Source of the DNA: Eutreptiella sp. 'Long Island Sound 2002' | Lineage: Eukaryota > Euglenozoa > Euglenophyceae > Eutreptiales > Eutreptiaceae | Direction: 5' to 3' | DNA length: 64,000 nucleotides | NCBI GenBank assembly: GCA_964036045.1 | Contig: OZ038380.1 | Coordinates: 65,766,591 to 65,830,590, forward strand | Program-made: the position numbers and the translations under genes | Shown here: piece after piece, positions 54,855 through 64,000 of the stretch | Numbering within the stretch: the first letter of the stretch is position 1 | Layout: every line of letters begins with the position of its first letter | Notes under the pieces: generated by a model | Seen by the model: only the letters and a program-made list of their open reading frames with translations | The model's database searches: none | What the model was told of the DNA's origin: nothing

Positions 54855-55690
54855 ACCTAGAACCTTTAGAAGGTCTTGGACCTCGAAAAATGTTTTCAAT
54901 ACATTGCACCAAACTAGACACTGCATTGGGTCGTGGAACATTTCGTACCTACCTGAAACCTAGATACGGTCTTGGATAGCCGGCCCTCTTTCTATTCATT
55001 CTAGCCTAGACCTTTTACAGGGTCTTGGGATATACAAACCTACCTAGACCCTTCATAGGGTCTTAGAAAGGTTCCCCTGCCACCTCTCTGTTCAAATTCA
55101 CTCTTCCCTAGACCGTTTCGAGAGTTGTGAAATATCCAAACCTACCTAGACCTAGCATAGCGTCTAAACAAAGTTGCCACGCCACCCCTTTTTTCAAATT
55201 CATTTGACCCTAGACCCTTTAGAGGGACCTACGACACACAAACCTACCAAGACCCTTCACGGAGTTTTGGATGGGTTACCATGCTACCCTATTTTCATAT
55301 TCATTTACTCTAGACCCTGTAGAGGGTCTTGAGGGTTACGAGCCTATCTAGACCCTTTATAGGGTCTTGGACAGGTTATCATGCTTCTCCCCCTCTCCAT
55401 TTCATTTCTACCCCAGACCCTGTAAAGAGTCTTGGCACATACTGACCTACCTGGACCTTTCATAAGGTCTTGATACGGTCACAACGCCAGTCCCTCTTAC
55501 AAATTATACTACCCTGGACCCGGTAATGGGTCTCGGGACATCAAAGCCTCGCTAGACCCTTTCAGGGTCTCAGAGATGTTATCAGACCATGCTGCGCACC
55601 AGCACAATATACCCTAGACCCTACATAGGGTAATCGGGCGAGCAGGCCTACCTAGACCCTTATGGGGTCTGTGATAGGACATTACCCCCT
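54855..55690. repeat. ~101-bp array with two short hairpins per unit
   Basis: Motifs of the form CCTAGACCCT-n-AGGGTCTTGG recur at 55009, 55045, 55110, 55147, 55211, 55250, 55310, 55349, 55412, 55452, 55513, 55551, 55612 and 55652. Spacing alternates between ~37-40 and ~61-64 bp, giving a period of about 101 bp. The arms AGACCCT and AGGGTCT are inverted complements around 3-5 bases. Degenerate copies extend left to about 54855, and isolated ones stand at 55788 and 57027. No coding content is seen. Confidence 0.85.
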
Positions 55691-55699
55691 CTCCCTTCG

Positions 55700-57060
55700 C
55701 GCTTACATTTTTTTTCTGATCATTGATGGGGCTTCGTAACAGCCATTGCCCTGAACGGGGCTTGGCAGTTACTGAAGTGTGGTGGCTAGACCGTGTGCTG
55801 GGGTCTTGCGCAGCACCACAAGTCACTGCATCAATGTTTTGCATTGCATTGGGTTGTCATGGTCAAGGCAGGTCTAGGCCCATGCATTGGGCGTGCAGCA
55901 TTCATTTCATTACGGAGGTCGGCTAAACCCTCGTGCAAGGTTTTGCATAGATCCCCCCCTCCCCTCTCCTACTTCCCCCCCTCATCGTTCCTTCACCAAT
56001 CCGGCGCCAGATCTTTTCGTCTGGTGCTCAACGATGTCATCTCACAACAAGACGAACACCACCAAGACCAAGCGCCGATCAACCAGAGTCGTAGGGGCCC
56101 GCTCATGTCGCCCTCGTGTGCGGCAAGGATTATTCTTAGCACTATGGGTTCAGGGACGTCACTGCAGACAACCGCCAATGCTGTCGACGTTGGAGCACTT
56201 CCTGGCACCGCGCTCTAGCCCCTTGCGTACACACCAACGCTCGAGGTCCTCGTGGTCTCGACGCAGCAGCCCGTCATCATGTATTCCAGCAACGCTACGG
56301 GATCCCGCTGCATTTCGCAGGGCCTCCAACGCAGCCCGTCATCTCGGTGGCATACAAGCACCTTTACGCCCCCGCCGCAGCTCATCCCCACGACACCATA
56401 CGAGCGGTTCTACCGGCCGCCAGAAACGCATCTCGCGCCGTCTCCGCAGCAGGTTTTTTTGCACCATCGGATTCGAGCAGCTCTACGGGCGGCCGCCGAC
56501 GCCGCCGCCGATCATCACGGAACCGTACCAGGAGAAGCATGGGTTGGAGCCAACGCCGACACCACCGTAATTGGCGTACTGCAAGGCCGACCAGCAAGCC
56601 AGATGGTATGCATATTGGTAAGGGTAGATGAAAGGTTCCCACATGTCACTCACACACAGTCAGACAGAATTTTCATTGATGTGATCACCGTGTGTGCATG
56701 TCATCCTCCGAACCTGCCAAACGGTACACCACACAATCCCTTACCCCCACTTAACCTCAATTGAAGATAAAAATCAGTACTAGGCCTCGCAGCTGGGCCT
56801 TGTGCTGAAAATAAGTGTGCCAGGCGCATTCTGGGGCCTTGCCCATCTTGGCATGCGTGCTTAAAGTAGGAGAACGGGTATGTATGACACCAGTGGTGCC
56901 TGTACCGCTTCTTTTGGCATTGTCATTGTCGCGTGGGCGCGCAATAGACAACAAGAGGCATCCCCTCCCTCACAGAACTGTGGTTCATTGACCGGATTGG
57001 ACTAGAACAATTCTAGTGTTGGGATGCTAGACCTTTGCGAGGGTCTTGCTCACCCTCCGG
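55700..57060. other. mixed region, possible weak exon, otherwise nothing recognised
   Basis: A + strand frame at 56032-56570 (MSSHNKTNTTKTKRRSTRV..., Ser/Arg/Pro-rich) and a second frame across 55793-56764 with one stop overlap each other. GTAAGGG after 56600 could be a splice donor. Nothing in either translation matches a family I know, and overlapping open frames weaken both. Confidence 0.25.
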
Positions 57061-58500
57061 ACACAGCACCCCCGTTTCAAAAAAAACGCTAAATCAGGCT
57101 GCAGAATGTTGACAACCCAACAGGGTAATCTTGTGAGACCCACAGGGCTCTTCAGGCGTCTACAGCAGACATGAAATGTTTTTAGTTACTACAACAGGGT
57201 CTTACAGGGTCACTAGAAATTTGCGGATCCAAATTTTGACCCGTTTTGGAGTTTTGGTCCAATTGAATGTCGACATCAGGGATCCAGCCCGCTGGCTAGC
57301 AGATTCAGGACAGCCCCCCGCCCCCACCCCGATTCATGTGTTTTTCACCTGTGGGACCCGGTGGGTTATACAGGGTGCCACACCCCCTATTCCAAGGTTG
57401 CTCAGTGGAACATTGGCGCTCCTTTCCCACCAATTGACAATCACACGTCGCTCTGAGGTCCACAGTGTGTCCAGATTGACACATTTTCACTTCATCATAG
57501 GGAACACCAAATGTTGATGGCAAAAATAGGGTTTATGCATTTTCCGCTCAGTTTGGGCAGTCAGGGTGTAAACCCCCTATTTAGGACACGCCGGATTCAT
57601 ATTTGATATCAGTTCGGACCCACTGGCCACTGATACCCCGCTCCCCCCGGGACTGCGAATTCTGACTTCTGGTTGGCATCACGCAAAAATCCATTTTTTT
57701 GGCAAAAAAATTCCTTGTTTGTCAATTTTTAGGCCTAGGGGGGTCCATTTTGTGACAAGGCCCCCTATTTTGAGGGTCCGCGATGCACCGACAACCTTTG
57801 ATTGTGTTTATGCAAAATCCACACAGGTGTGAGCGTTGCACAAACACCCCAGTGGATTGTGCATAAACAGATTGTCACCAGATGACCTCTTGTGGTCTGC
57901 AGCAGGGTCCTGCAGGGTAGCTTTTGGCAACATTTGGCAAAGATCAGCCAAAATTAGAGCCTATAATTGCTCTGTTTGGGATCATTCGCCAAACATGAGG
58001 TCACACGCCCCTTGCCTGCATAATTTGAGGGTGCTCAACTCAATGGTGAGGTCTGTTTCTCACCAACTGCGCACTGAATGCAGCAAATTCCATCACCAGC
58101 CCCCAAAATTAACAGATTTTGATAAATTATGACATTTTTTGATGTCAAAAAGTGCTTTTTGGACTTTTTGACGGATGTCGGCAACCAAGGTAGGTAAAAC
58201 CCCTCTTTTGAGGTTGCTGAGTGCAATGCTGCTGCTATCCATTGGGGTTCATTCGCCAACCACATCACACATATGGTTGCGCGACATCCAGTTTCTGCTC
58301 AAGGGTGACAAGAAAACATTTTGAAAAAACATTTTACGCCTCCGCCTAATTTGAACATCGCGGATTCAATTATGACGCCCGTTTCTGACCATCTTACCCA
58401 CCCCCCTTTGTAGACAGCACAGAGGCTGTCCAAGTGGCACGTTCTGAGTGTCTATTTTCCGTCATCATTTTTCGTTCAAACAAACCAATGGGGCCCATTT
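57060..58500. repeat. degenerate dispersed/tandem repeat, non-coding
   Basis: Similar phrases recur with poor conservation: CCCCTATT...AGG at about 57385, 57570 and 57760, and GGTTGCTGAGTG/GGTTGCTCAGTG at 57397 and 58212, each followed by a TTC.CCAACCA/CACCAATTG-type stretch and CACAC. The period appears to be 200-300 bp but I could not fix it by eye. No gene is seen. Confidence 0.35.
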
Positions 58501-59059
58501 TGGAAAGGCAGTGTAATAAAATGGACACCCAGATGGGTGCGTACTGATCGAGATCGCATGTGCGCCCTGTAGGTTGCCAGATCTTCGAGCATTCGACAGT
58601 TTCAGATGGAGGGATCGGGAATCATATTTGAATTTTAAGTTTGGATTTAGGAAATCATTCCATGTTACCACCAATGTGTTCTTTGCCATGTGTGAATCTC
58701 TGATTTGATATTTAGAATTTCGTTGCATTACATACATTGTGTTCTCTCCAATCATCATAATTGCAATGTTGATTTCATTGCGTGTTACATACTACGTGTT
58801 CTCTCTAATCCTCTTATGCAACCTTATGTAGATATGCTCTATAATTATAGTATGCCGATTATGTTCCATCTACAATGATCGCATGATTGGTGAGAACACT
58901 GAGTATTTTATTTGAGTTTTTGCGTGCCTTTTGATTCAAAAGGACTTCCAAGGTTAGGGCCAAAAAGTGGACACCAAGGTAACACAGCCGAAATACAAAA
59001 TCGTCATGAATTCGGCCTTTTACAACATGGAGATCGCACCAAAACGCTATCCTGAAAAG
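58500..59059. other. AT-rich spacer left of LINE D
   Basis: No gene, clear repeat or gypsy sequence was recognised. It is the left flank of LINE D. The bases at the junction are CCTGAAAAG. Confidence 0.5.
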
Positions 59060-59999
59060 GTTTGAGGTTTGAGGTGTGACGTTTCGGGTACTTGACAGTC
59101 TTTGACCCCGGGGGGCCACCGGGTCGGGCCAGGTGATATCCTCCCCACCGGGACCTAGTGGGGGGTCCTTCATGACACACCTCCTGCTTGGTGGCGGAGT
59201 ACCCCGGGTTCACGGGGCTTTGAGCCCTGTCCCTCCCCGGCTTCGCCATTTCGCCACTCCCCGGTTAGTGCATCACTTAGCAACCGTCGTTTCAGGCGCT
59301 TACCCACTACGCCGCCCCCCTGATGTGTGGTCGTCCGGGCTGCCGGCGCCGCCGGGCCAGTGCTACTGGCTTGATGCCAGTGGGACCCGATGGGCTAGCG
59401 CGGAGGCTGCCTAGCCGCGGGGCTGGTGCGTAGCACTGTGTGCTACTACTGCCTTGGCGGCTGCAGTGCCCTGGTCGTGTGTGCGCGGCGCACGCGGCAG
59501 GTCTGAAAGGTCGGAACCGGTGCCATTTTTTGCTTCTCCCCTTAGGTTCCTCCCTGCCCTCGCGTCACTTGCCGTGCGTGTTGCGGGTTGTCTCGCCCGG
59601 GTGTCCCTTCCCTTTGCCTGCCGGTACGCCATTCCATGCGGTCTGTGCATTCCGCGGGCTCGGTCCGGTTGCCCTTCGGGTCCACGCTGTCTGTTCGTTG
59701 CCTGTGTGTGTGCCCGTGCTCCCGCGGCGTACGCGCCTTTCCCCCCTCATTTCATTCGGTGTGGCGCGCGCACTACGCGCGGTTCCATTGCAGGGCGCCG
59801 GTAGGGCCGTTCCAGGCGGTTCGTGTCCCTCTGCGTTTCCTGCCCCGGTCCCGTGGTCCGCCTATTTAGCTCTTGGGGGGGTGGCCCGGTTCCTTCGTCC
59901 CCTTGCCTTAAGTGGGGTCGCTCTCCCCCCTGCGGGCATGCCTGCTTTTGTGAGCTGGCTTTGCGCCCTTTGGGGGCGACACGAGGGCATCCGGGGGGG

Positions 60000-61960
60000 G
60001 GGGCCTCTCGGCTAGGTGTGGGGCGCCCGGGGTTGGGCGCTCTCCCACGCCCGACCGCCCGTCCTTCAGGCGTGCGGCCGGGGCCCGCTATCCACCAGCT
60101 GTGGGTGCGGGGGTGTGGGTGTGGGGACCCGCCGCCAAGCTGTTGGGGCGGCAAGAGGACGCCCGAGGGGGGGGGTGGGGCGTCTCTTGCCTGGGTTTAG
60201 GGCGTCCGCGGTTGGGCGCTCTCCCACGCCCGACTGCCCGGCATTGGGGCGTGCGGCCGTGGCCCACTACCCACTGGCTCTGGGTGCGGGGGGTGTGGGC
60301 GTGGCAACCCGTAACCAATCCCCCAGCGTGCGCTCTTGCAAGCTGGCTTTGTGCGTTGCGGGGCGGCAGGAGGGCGCCAGGGGGGGGGGCGTCTTTTACC
60401 TGGGTCTGGAGCCCTCGCGGTTGGGCGCTCTCCCTTGCCCGACTGCCTGTCCTTGGGATGTGCGGCCGGGGCCCGCTACCCACTGGTTGTGGGTGCGAGG
60501 GGTGTGGGCGTGGGGACCCGTCATTAACCCCACAGCGCACGCTCTTGCGAGCTGGCTCTGCGCGCTGTGGGGGCAGCACAACGGCGCCCCAGAGGGGCGG
60601 CTGTGGCCTGAGTGTGAGGCATCCGGGATTGGGCGCTCTCCCACGCCAGACCACACGTCTTTGGGGCGTGCAGCCGGGGCCCGCTACCCACTGGCTATGG
60701 GTGCATGGAGTGTGGGCGTGGGGGCCAGCCACCAATCCCACAGCGCGCGCTCTTACGGGCTTGCTTTGCGCGCGGTGGGGCGGCACGAGGGCGCCCAGGG
60801 GGGGGGGGGGCGCCTCCTGCCTGCGTGTGGGACGTCCAGGGTTGGCCGCTCTCCCACGCCCAAACTCCCGTCCTTTGGGCGTGCGGCCGGGGCCCGCTAC
60901 CCACTGGACGGGGGTGCGGGGCTGGTGGGCGTGGGGACCCGTCACCGACGTCACAGCGCGCGCTCTTGTAAGCTTGCTTTGCGCGCTGTGGGGGCGGCAG
61001 GACGGCGCCAGGGGGAGGCACCTCTTGCCTGCGTGTGGGGTGTCTGGGGTGGGGCGCTCACCCACCCCCGACCGCCCGTCCTTGGGGCGTGCGGCCAGGT
61101 CGCGCTACCCACTGGCCATGGGTGCGGGGAGTGTGGGTGTCGGGACTCGCCACCAATCCCACAGCGCGCGCTCTTGCGAGCTGGCTTTGCGCGTTGTGGG
61201 GCGGCACGAGGGTTCCCTTGGGGTGGGGGAGGTCTCTTGCCTGGTGTAGGGCGTCCGCGTTGGGGCGCTATCCCTCGCCCGACCGCCTGTCCTTTGGGCG
61301 TGCAACCGGGGCCCGCTACCCACTGGCTGTTAGTGCGGAGATGTGGGCGCGGGGACCCGTCACCAACCCCACAGCGCGCGCTGTGGCGAGCTGGCTTTGC
61401 GCGCTGTGGGGGCAGCACGAGGGTGCCCGGGGGGAGGAGCCTCTTGCCTGGGTGTGGGGCGTCCGGGGCCGGGCGCTCGCACGCCCGACCGCCCGTCCTT
61501 GGGGCGTGCAGCCGGGGCCCAATACTCACTGGCTGTGGGTGCAGGGGGTGTGAGCGTGGGGACCCGTCACCCACCCCACAGCGTTCTCTCTTGCGAGCTG
61601 GCTTTGCGTGCTGTGGGGGCGGCACGAGGGCGCCCAGGGGGGGTACTCCTTAGCTGGGTGTGGGGCGTCCGGGGTTGGATGCTCTCCCACGCCCAACCGC
61701 TCGTCCTTGGGGTGTGCGGCCAGGGCCCACTACCCACTGGCTGTGGGTGCGGGGGCTGTGGGCGTAGGGACCTGTCACCCACCCCACAGGGCGCGCTCTT
61801 GCGAGCTGGCTTTCGGCGCTGTGGGGGCGGCACGAGGGCGCCCGAGGGGGGGGGGGGCCACCTGCTTACGTGTGGGGCGTCCGGGGTGGGGCGCTCTCCC
61901 ACGACCGACAGCCCGTCCTTGGGGCGTGCGGCCAGGGCCCGCTACCCACTGGCACCGGGC
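60000..61960. repeat. ~208-bp satellite, about 9 units
   Basis: The landmark GCGCGCTCTTGC or a close variant falls at 60331, 60537, 60746, 60956, 61162, 61375, 61585 and 61793. Each unit also has CCCGTCCTTGGGGCGTGCGG and CCGCTACCCACTGGCTGTGG. It matches one half of the 420-bp satellite in LINE C, so both descend from one ~210-bp unit. Confidence 0.9.
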
Positions 61961-62736
61961 GCGGTGTGCGGGCTTGGGGCCCGGCTGTCCTTGGCACCTT
62001 CTCCCGTGCCGCGGTTTGTCGTGTGTTGTGCGCGCTTCCCGGGTTCCCGGCACCCGATGGCCGTTGTTGCTTGGCACCTGTCCTTGTCCCGTGGTTCCGG
62101 CCGGCGGCGTGCCTCTGTGGCGTGCCTCGTGGCTCCGCGTTGGTGTGCTGCGCCTCGTCCAGTCCAATCGCACTCGGTGCTCCGGCAGCTTTCCCGTTGA
62201 CGTGGTGCCTTCCCCCATCCCGGGGGCCGTCACCCCCTGCTTTACTGGGTGGCTGCGCTGGGTAAGTAGAGGCGGGCCAAGAATGGGGCTCATTGTGCCT
62301 GCCGCTGGCCCCTGCCGAGGCAGGGGCGCTGGGCGCGCTCCGCGTCGTACCCGTTCGGGGCCCCGCGATGGGGTTGTCCCTGGCGGGTCCCTCCGGCTTT
62401 TGTCTTGGGCTGCGTGCGCTGCGGTGGTTTGGCGTGTGTGTACTCCGTTACTGACGCGTCCGGATTCTCGTACCGTCCGTCTATTGACGGGGGACTTCGG
62501 GGGTGCACCTGGGCTGTTTCGTGTTGACGCTGACACCTCCCCTTCGGGTCGGAGGACGCCACACCCGGGTCCCGTGCGTGTGTGCCTGCGTGTGCTCTTC
62601 TTGGCCAGGTCGGGCGGGCCAGCCTCCCGGCCCCGGTATGGTGCGCCTCACCTTTCCTGTGGTCGTTTTGTCCATCTTCTTTGTTCGGCCCTCTCCGGGC
62701 TGGGGTTGCCCGTGCTTCGGCTGTGTGTTTGGTTTC

Positions 62737-62756
62737 TTTGTTTGTTTGTTTGTTTG
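62737..62756 (+). repeat. (TTTG)n microsatellite
   Basis: Five TTTG units, then a T-rich run. Confidence 0.85.
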
Positions 62757-62809
62757 CTTTTTTTTCCTTGTTTGTTCCTTCCCCGTGTCTTCCCTTCTCC
62801 TTTCTCGCG

Positions 62810-63510
62810 CCCCCGCTGTCTCCGGCGTTTTGTGCTTCCCGGCCCTTGGTGCCGTGGGCCTTGGCGCTCTTCGTTTGCTCCTGCTCCCCCCCCACACCCC
62901 GCCCTCCCCCCCCACCTTTTTTTTTCCTTGTTTTTCCGGTGTTTGTTCCTTTCCCTTTCTTCCCACCTCCCCTCTTGCGCCCCCACTGTCTCCGGTGTTT
63001 TGTGCTTCACCGCCCTGGGTGCCCTGGGCCTTGGCGCTCTTCGTTTGCTCCTGCCCCCCCCCCCAAACACCCCCCTTCCCCCCCCCTCTTTTCTTTCCTT
63101 GTTTTTCCTGTGTTTTTTCCTTTCCCTTTCTTCCCACCACCCCTGTCGCACGCCCGCTGTCTCCGGCGTTTTGCGCTTCCCGGCCCCGGGTGCCCTGGGC
63201 CTTGGCGCTCTTCGTTTGCTCCTGCCCCCCCCACACACCCCCTTTCCCCCCCATTTTTTTCCTTTTTTTTCCTGGGTTTGTTCCTTTCCCTTTCGTCGCA
63301 CCTCCCCTCTCAAGCCCCCGCTGTCTCCGGCTTTTCGTGCTTCCCGGCCATGGGTGCCCTGGGCCTTGGCGCTCTTTGTTTGCTACTACCCCTTACCAAC
63401 CCCCCCCCGTTTTTTTGTTTTTTTGTGTTTTTTTTGCCCCCTCCTGCCCCTCCCCGCGCCTCCCTTGTCTCGTTTTCTCCGTTGTTTCCGCCCCTTGGTG
63501 CCTTGAGCCT
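62810..63510. repeat. ~170-bp tandem repeats in LINE D
   Basis: CTGTCTCCGGCGTTTTGTGC and CCCTGGGCCTTGGCGCTCTT recur near 62814, 62987, 63158 and 63322. These are related to the 245-bp repeats of LINE B. On the - strand, a step close to 171 bp keeps a Gly/Lys/Glu/Gln-rich basic frame open (62481-63254), in the LINE sense orientation. Confidence 0.8.
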
Positions 63511-64000
63511 CGGAGCTTTGTCTCTGCCCGCCCCTCGCGCCCTCTCTCTCTCGCTCTCTCCCTTTTTCTTTTTGTTGTTTTTTTGCGTTCCCACTTTTCC
63601 TTGGTCCCGGGCGCTCTTGGTGCTCTTGGCCTCTGCCCCGCCTGGCTGGGTTTCTCTTTCTTCCTCGTTGTGCGGCCTTGCTTGTGGTGTTTGCGCTGTG
63701 TGCTGGGGCTCTGCCCCACCCCCCCCCCCCCCCCGGTGGCTGCTCGTGTTTCGCTGTGTCTGGTGTCTTGTTGTGCGGTGCCGCGGTCTGTTGTGGGCTG
63801 TTTTGTGTGGTTCGTGGCGTTGTGCGGTGTTCTTCGGTGCCGTGTGGTGTGTTGTCGTGCTGTATTGTTGGGTTGGCGCTCGCTGTCTCCCGTGGGCGCT
63901 GCGTCCCCTTTTTTGCGTTGATGTCGTGCGGTGCCTTGTTGTGCGGTGCATTTTTGTGCGGTGTTTTATCGTGGGTGTTGCCGTCGCGCGTTGTTGTGTG

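Larger units (their letters stand above)
59060..64000 (-). mobile_element. LINE D, 3' end and satellite, continues beyond window
   Basis: The + strand begins with GTTTGAGGTTTGAGG, the LINE 3' terminus shared with A and C, so the element lies on the - strand and its 5' part is off the right edge. From left to right it has a ~0.9-kb 3' end, ~208-bp satellite units (60.0-61.96 kb), the block shared with LINE B (61.98-62.72 kb), ~170-bp repeats, and a further C/T-rich and GT-rich part. No RT lies inside the window. Confidence 0.65.

Noticed and set aside
55887-56764. Possible host exon with Ser/Arg-rich product
   Set aside because: Two overlapping frames of equal quality, no family match and no convincing splice acceptor. 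Kept only as a weak note in the feature list.
1-64000. tRNA, rRNA, CRISPR, operon or bacterial regulatory features
   Set aside because: None could be recognised by eye, and the content is plainly eukaryotic repeat DNA. A tRNA scan was not possible here.

Overview
This window holds no host gene I can defend. It is a deep nest of transposable elements with satellite DNA growing inside some of them, so it is clearly eukaryotic. It combines chromodomain Ty3/gypsy polyproteins, RNase H-bearing LINEs, very GC-rich satellites and AT-richer LTRs. The polyprotein style resembles what I remember from dinoflagellate genomes. That placement is inference from memory and needs a database search.

The scaffold is one old, decayed Ty3/gypsy copy on the + strand (G1). 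It can be followed in pieces: gag at 4667-5372, end of gag/protease/linker/RT/RNase H at 28798-32498, integrase N-terminus at 36848-37113, the same segment again plus the integrase core at 49148-49883, and integrase C-terminus plus chromodomain at 52576-53312. Insertions separate the pieces. LINE A (5373-28797, - strand) is bounded by a 16-bp target duplication. LINE B (32499-36847, - strand) has a ~15-bp duplication. LINE C starts at 37114 (- strand). A non-autonomous LTR element (49884-52575) has two 930-bp LTRs. A further LINE-like piece ending in an (ACCT)n tail lies at 1-4666 (+ strand) and itself holds a second non-autonomous LTR element (2139-4527). LINE D starts at 59060 and runs off the right edge.

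LINE A is interrupted by a complete but defective 13-kb gypsy element (G2, 14688-27714, - strand) with 2.3-kb LTRs, a PBS and a polypurine tract. Its gag-pol was probably one long frame. It now carries several in-frame stops, a few frameshifts in gag, a 44-codon deletion that removes RT motif A, and a one-base shift that disconnects the chromodomain. LINE A codes for an RT fragment with a YIDD box, an RNase H region and a zinc cluster, and then unusually long further coding sequence before its 3' UTR.

LINEs A, C and D share a ~0.9-1.2 kb 3' end with a CCTCAAA-type tail. In C and D this is followed by satellites: ~420-bp units (two ~210-bp halves) over 9.5 kb in C, with a 3,356-bp higher-order duplication, and ~208-bp units in D. 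B carries a 65-bp minisatellite. These arrays stay open in several frames on both strands and so produce many spurious long ORFs.

The right third (53.3-59 kb) is lower in GC and mostly non-coding. Its clearest structure is a ~101-bp array in which each unit carries two small hairpins (54.85-55.69 kb).
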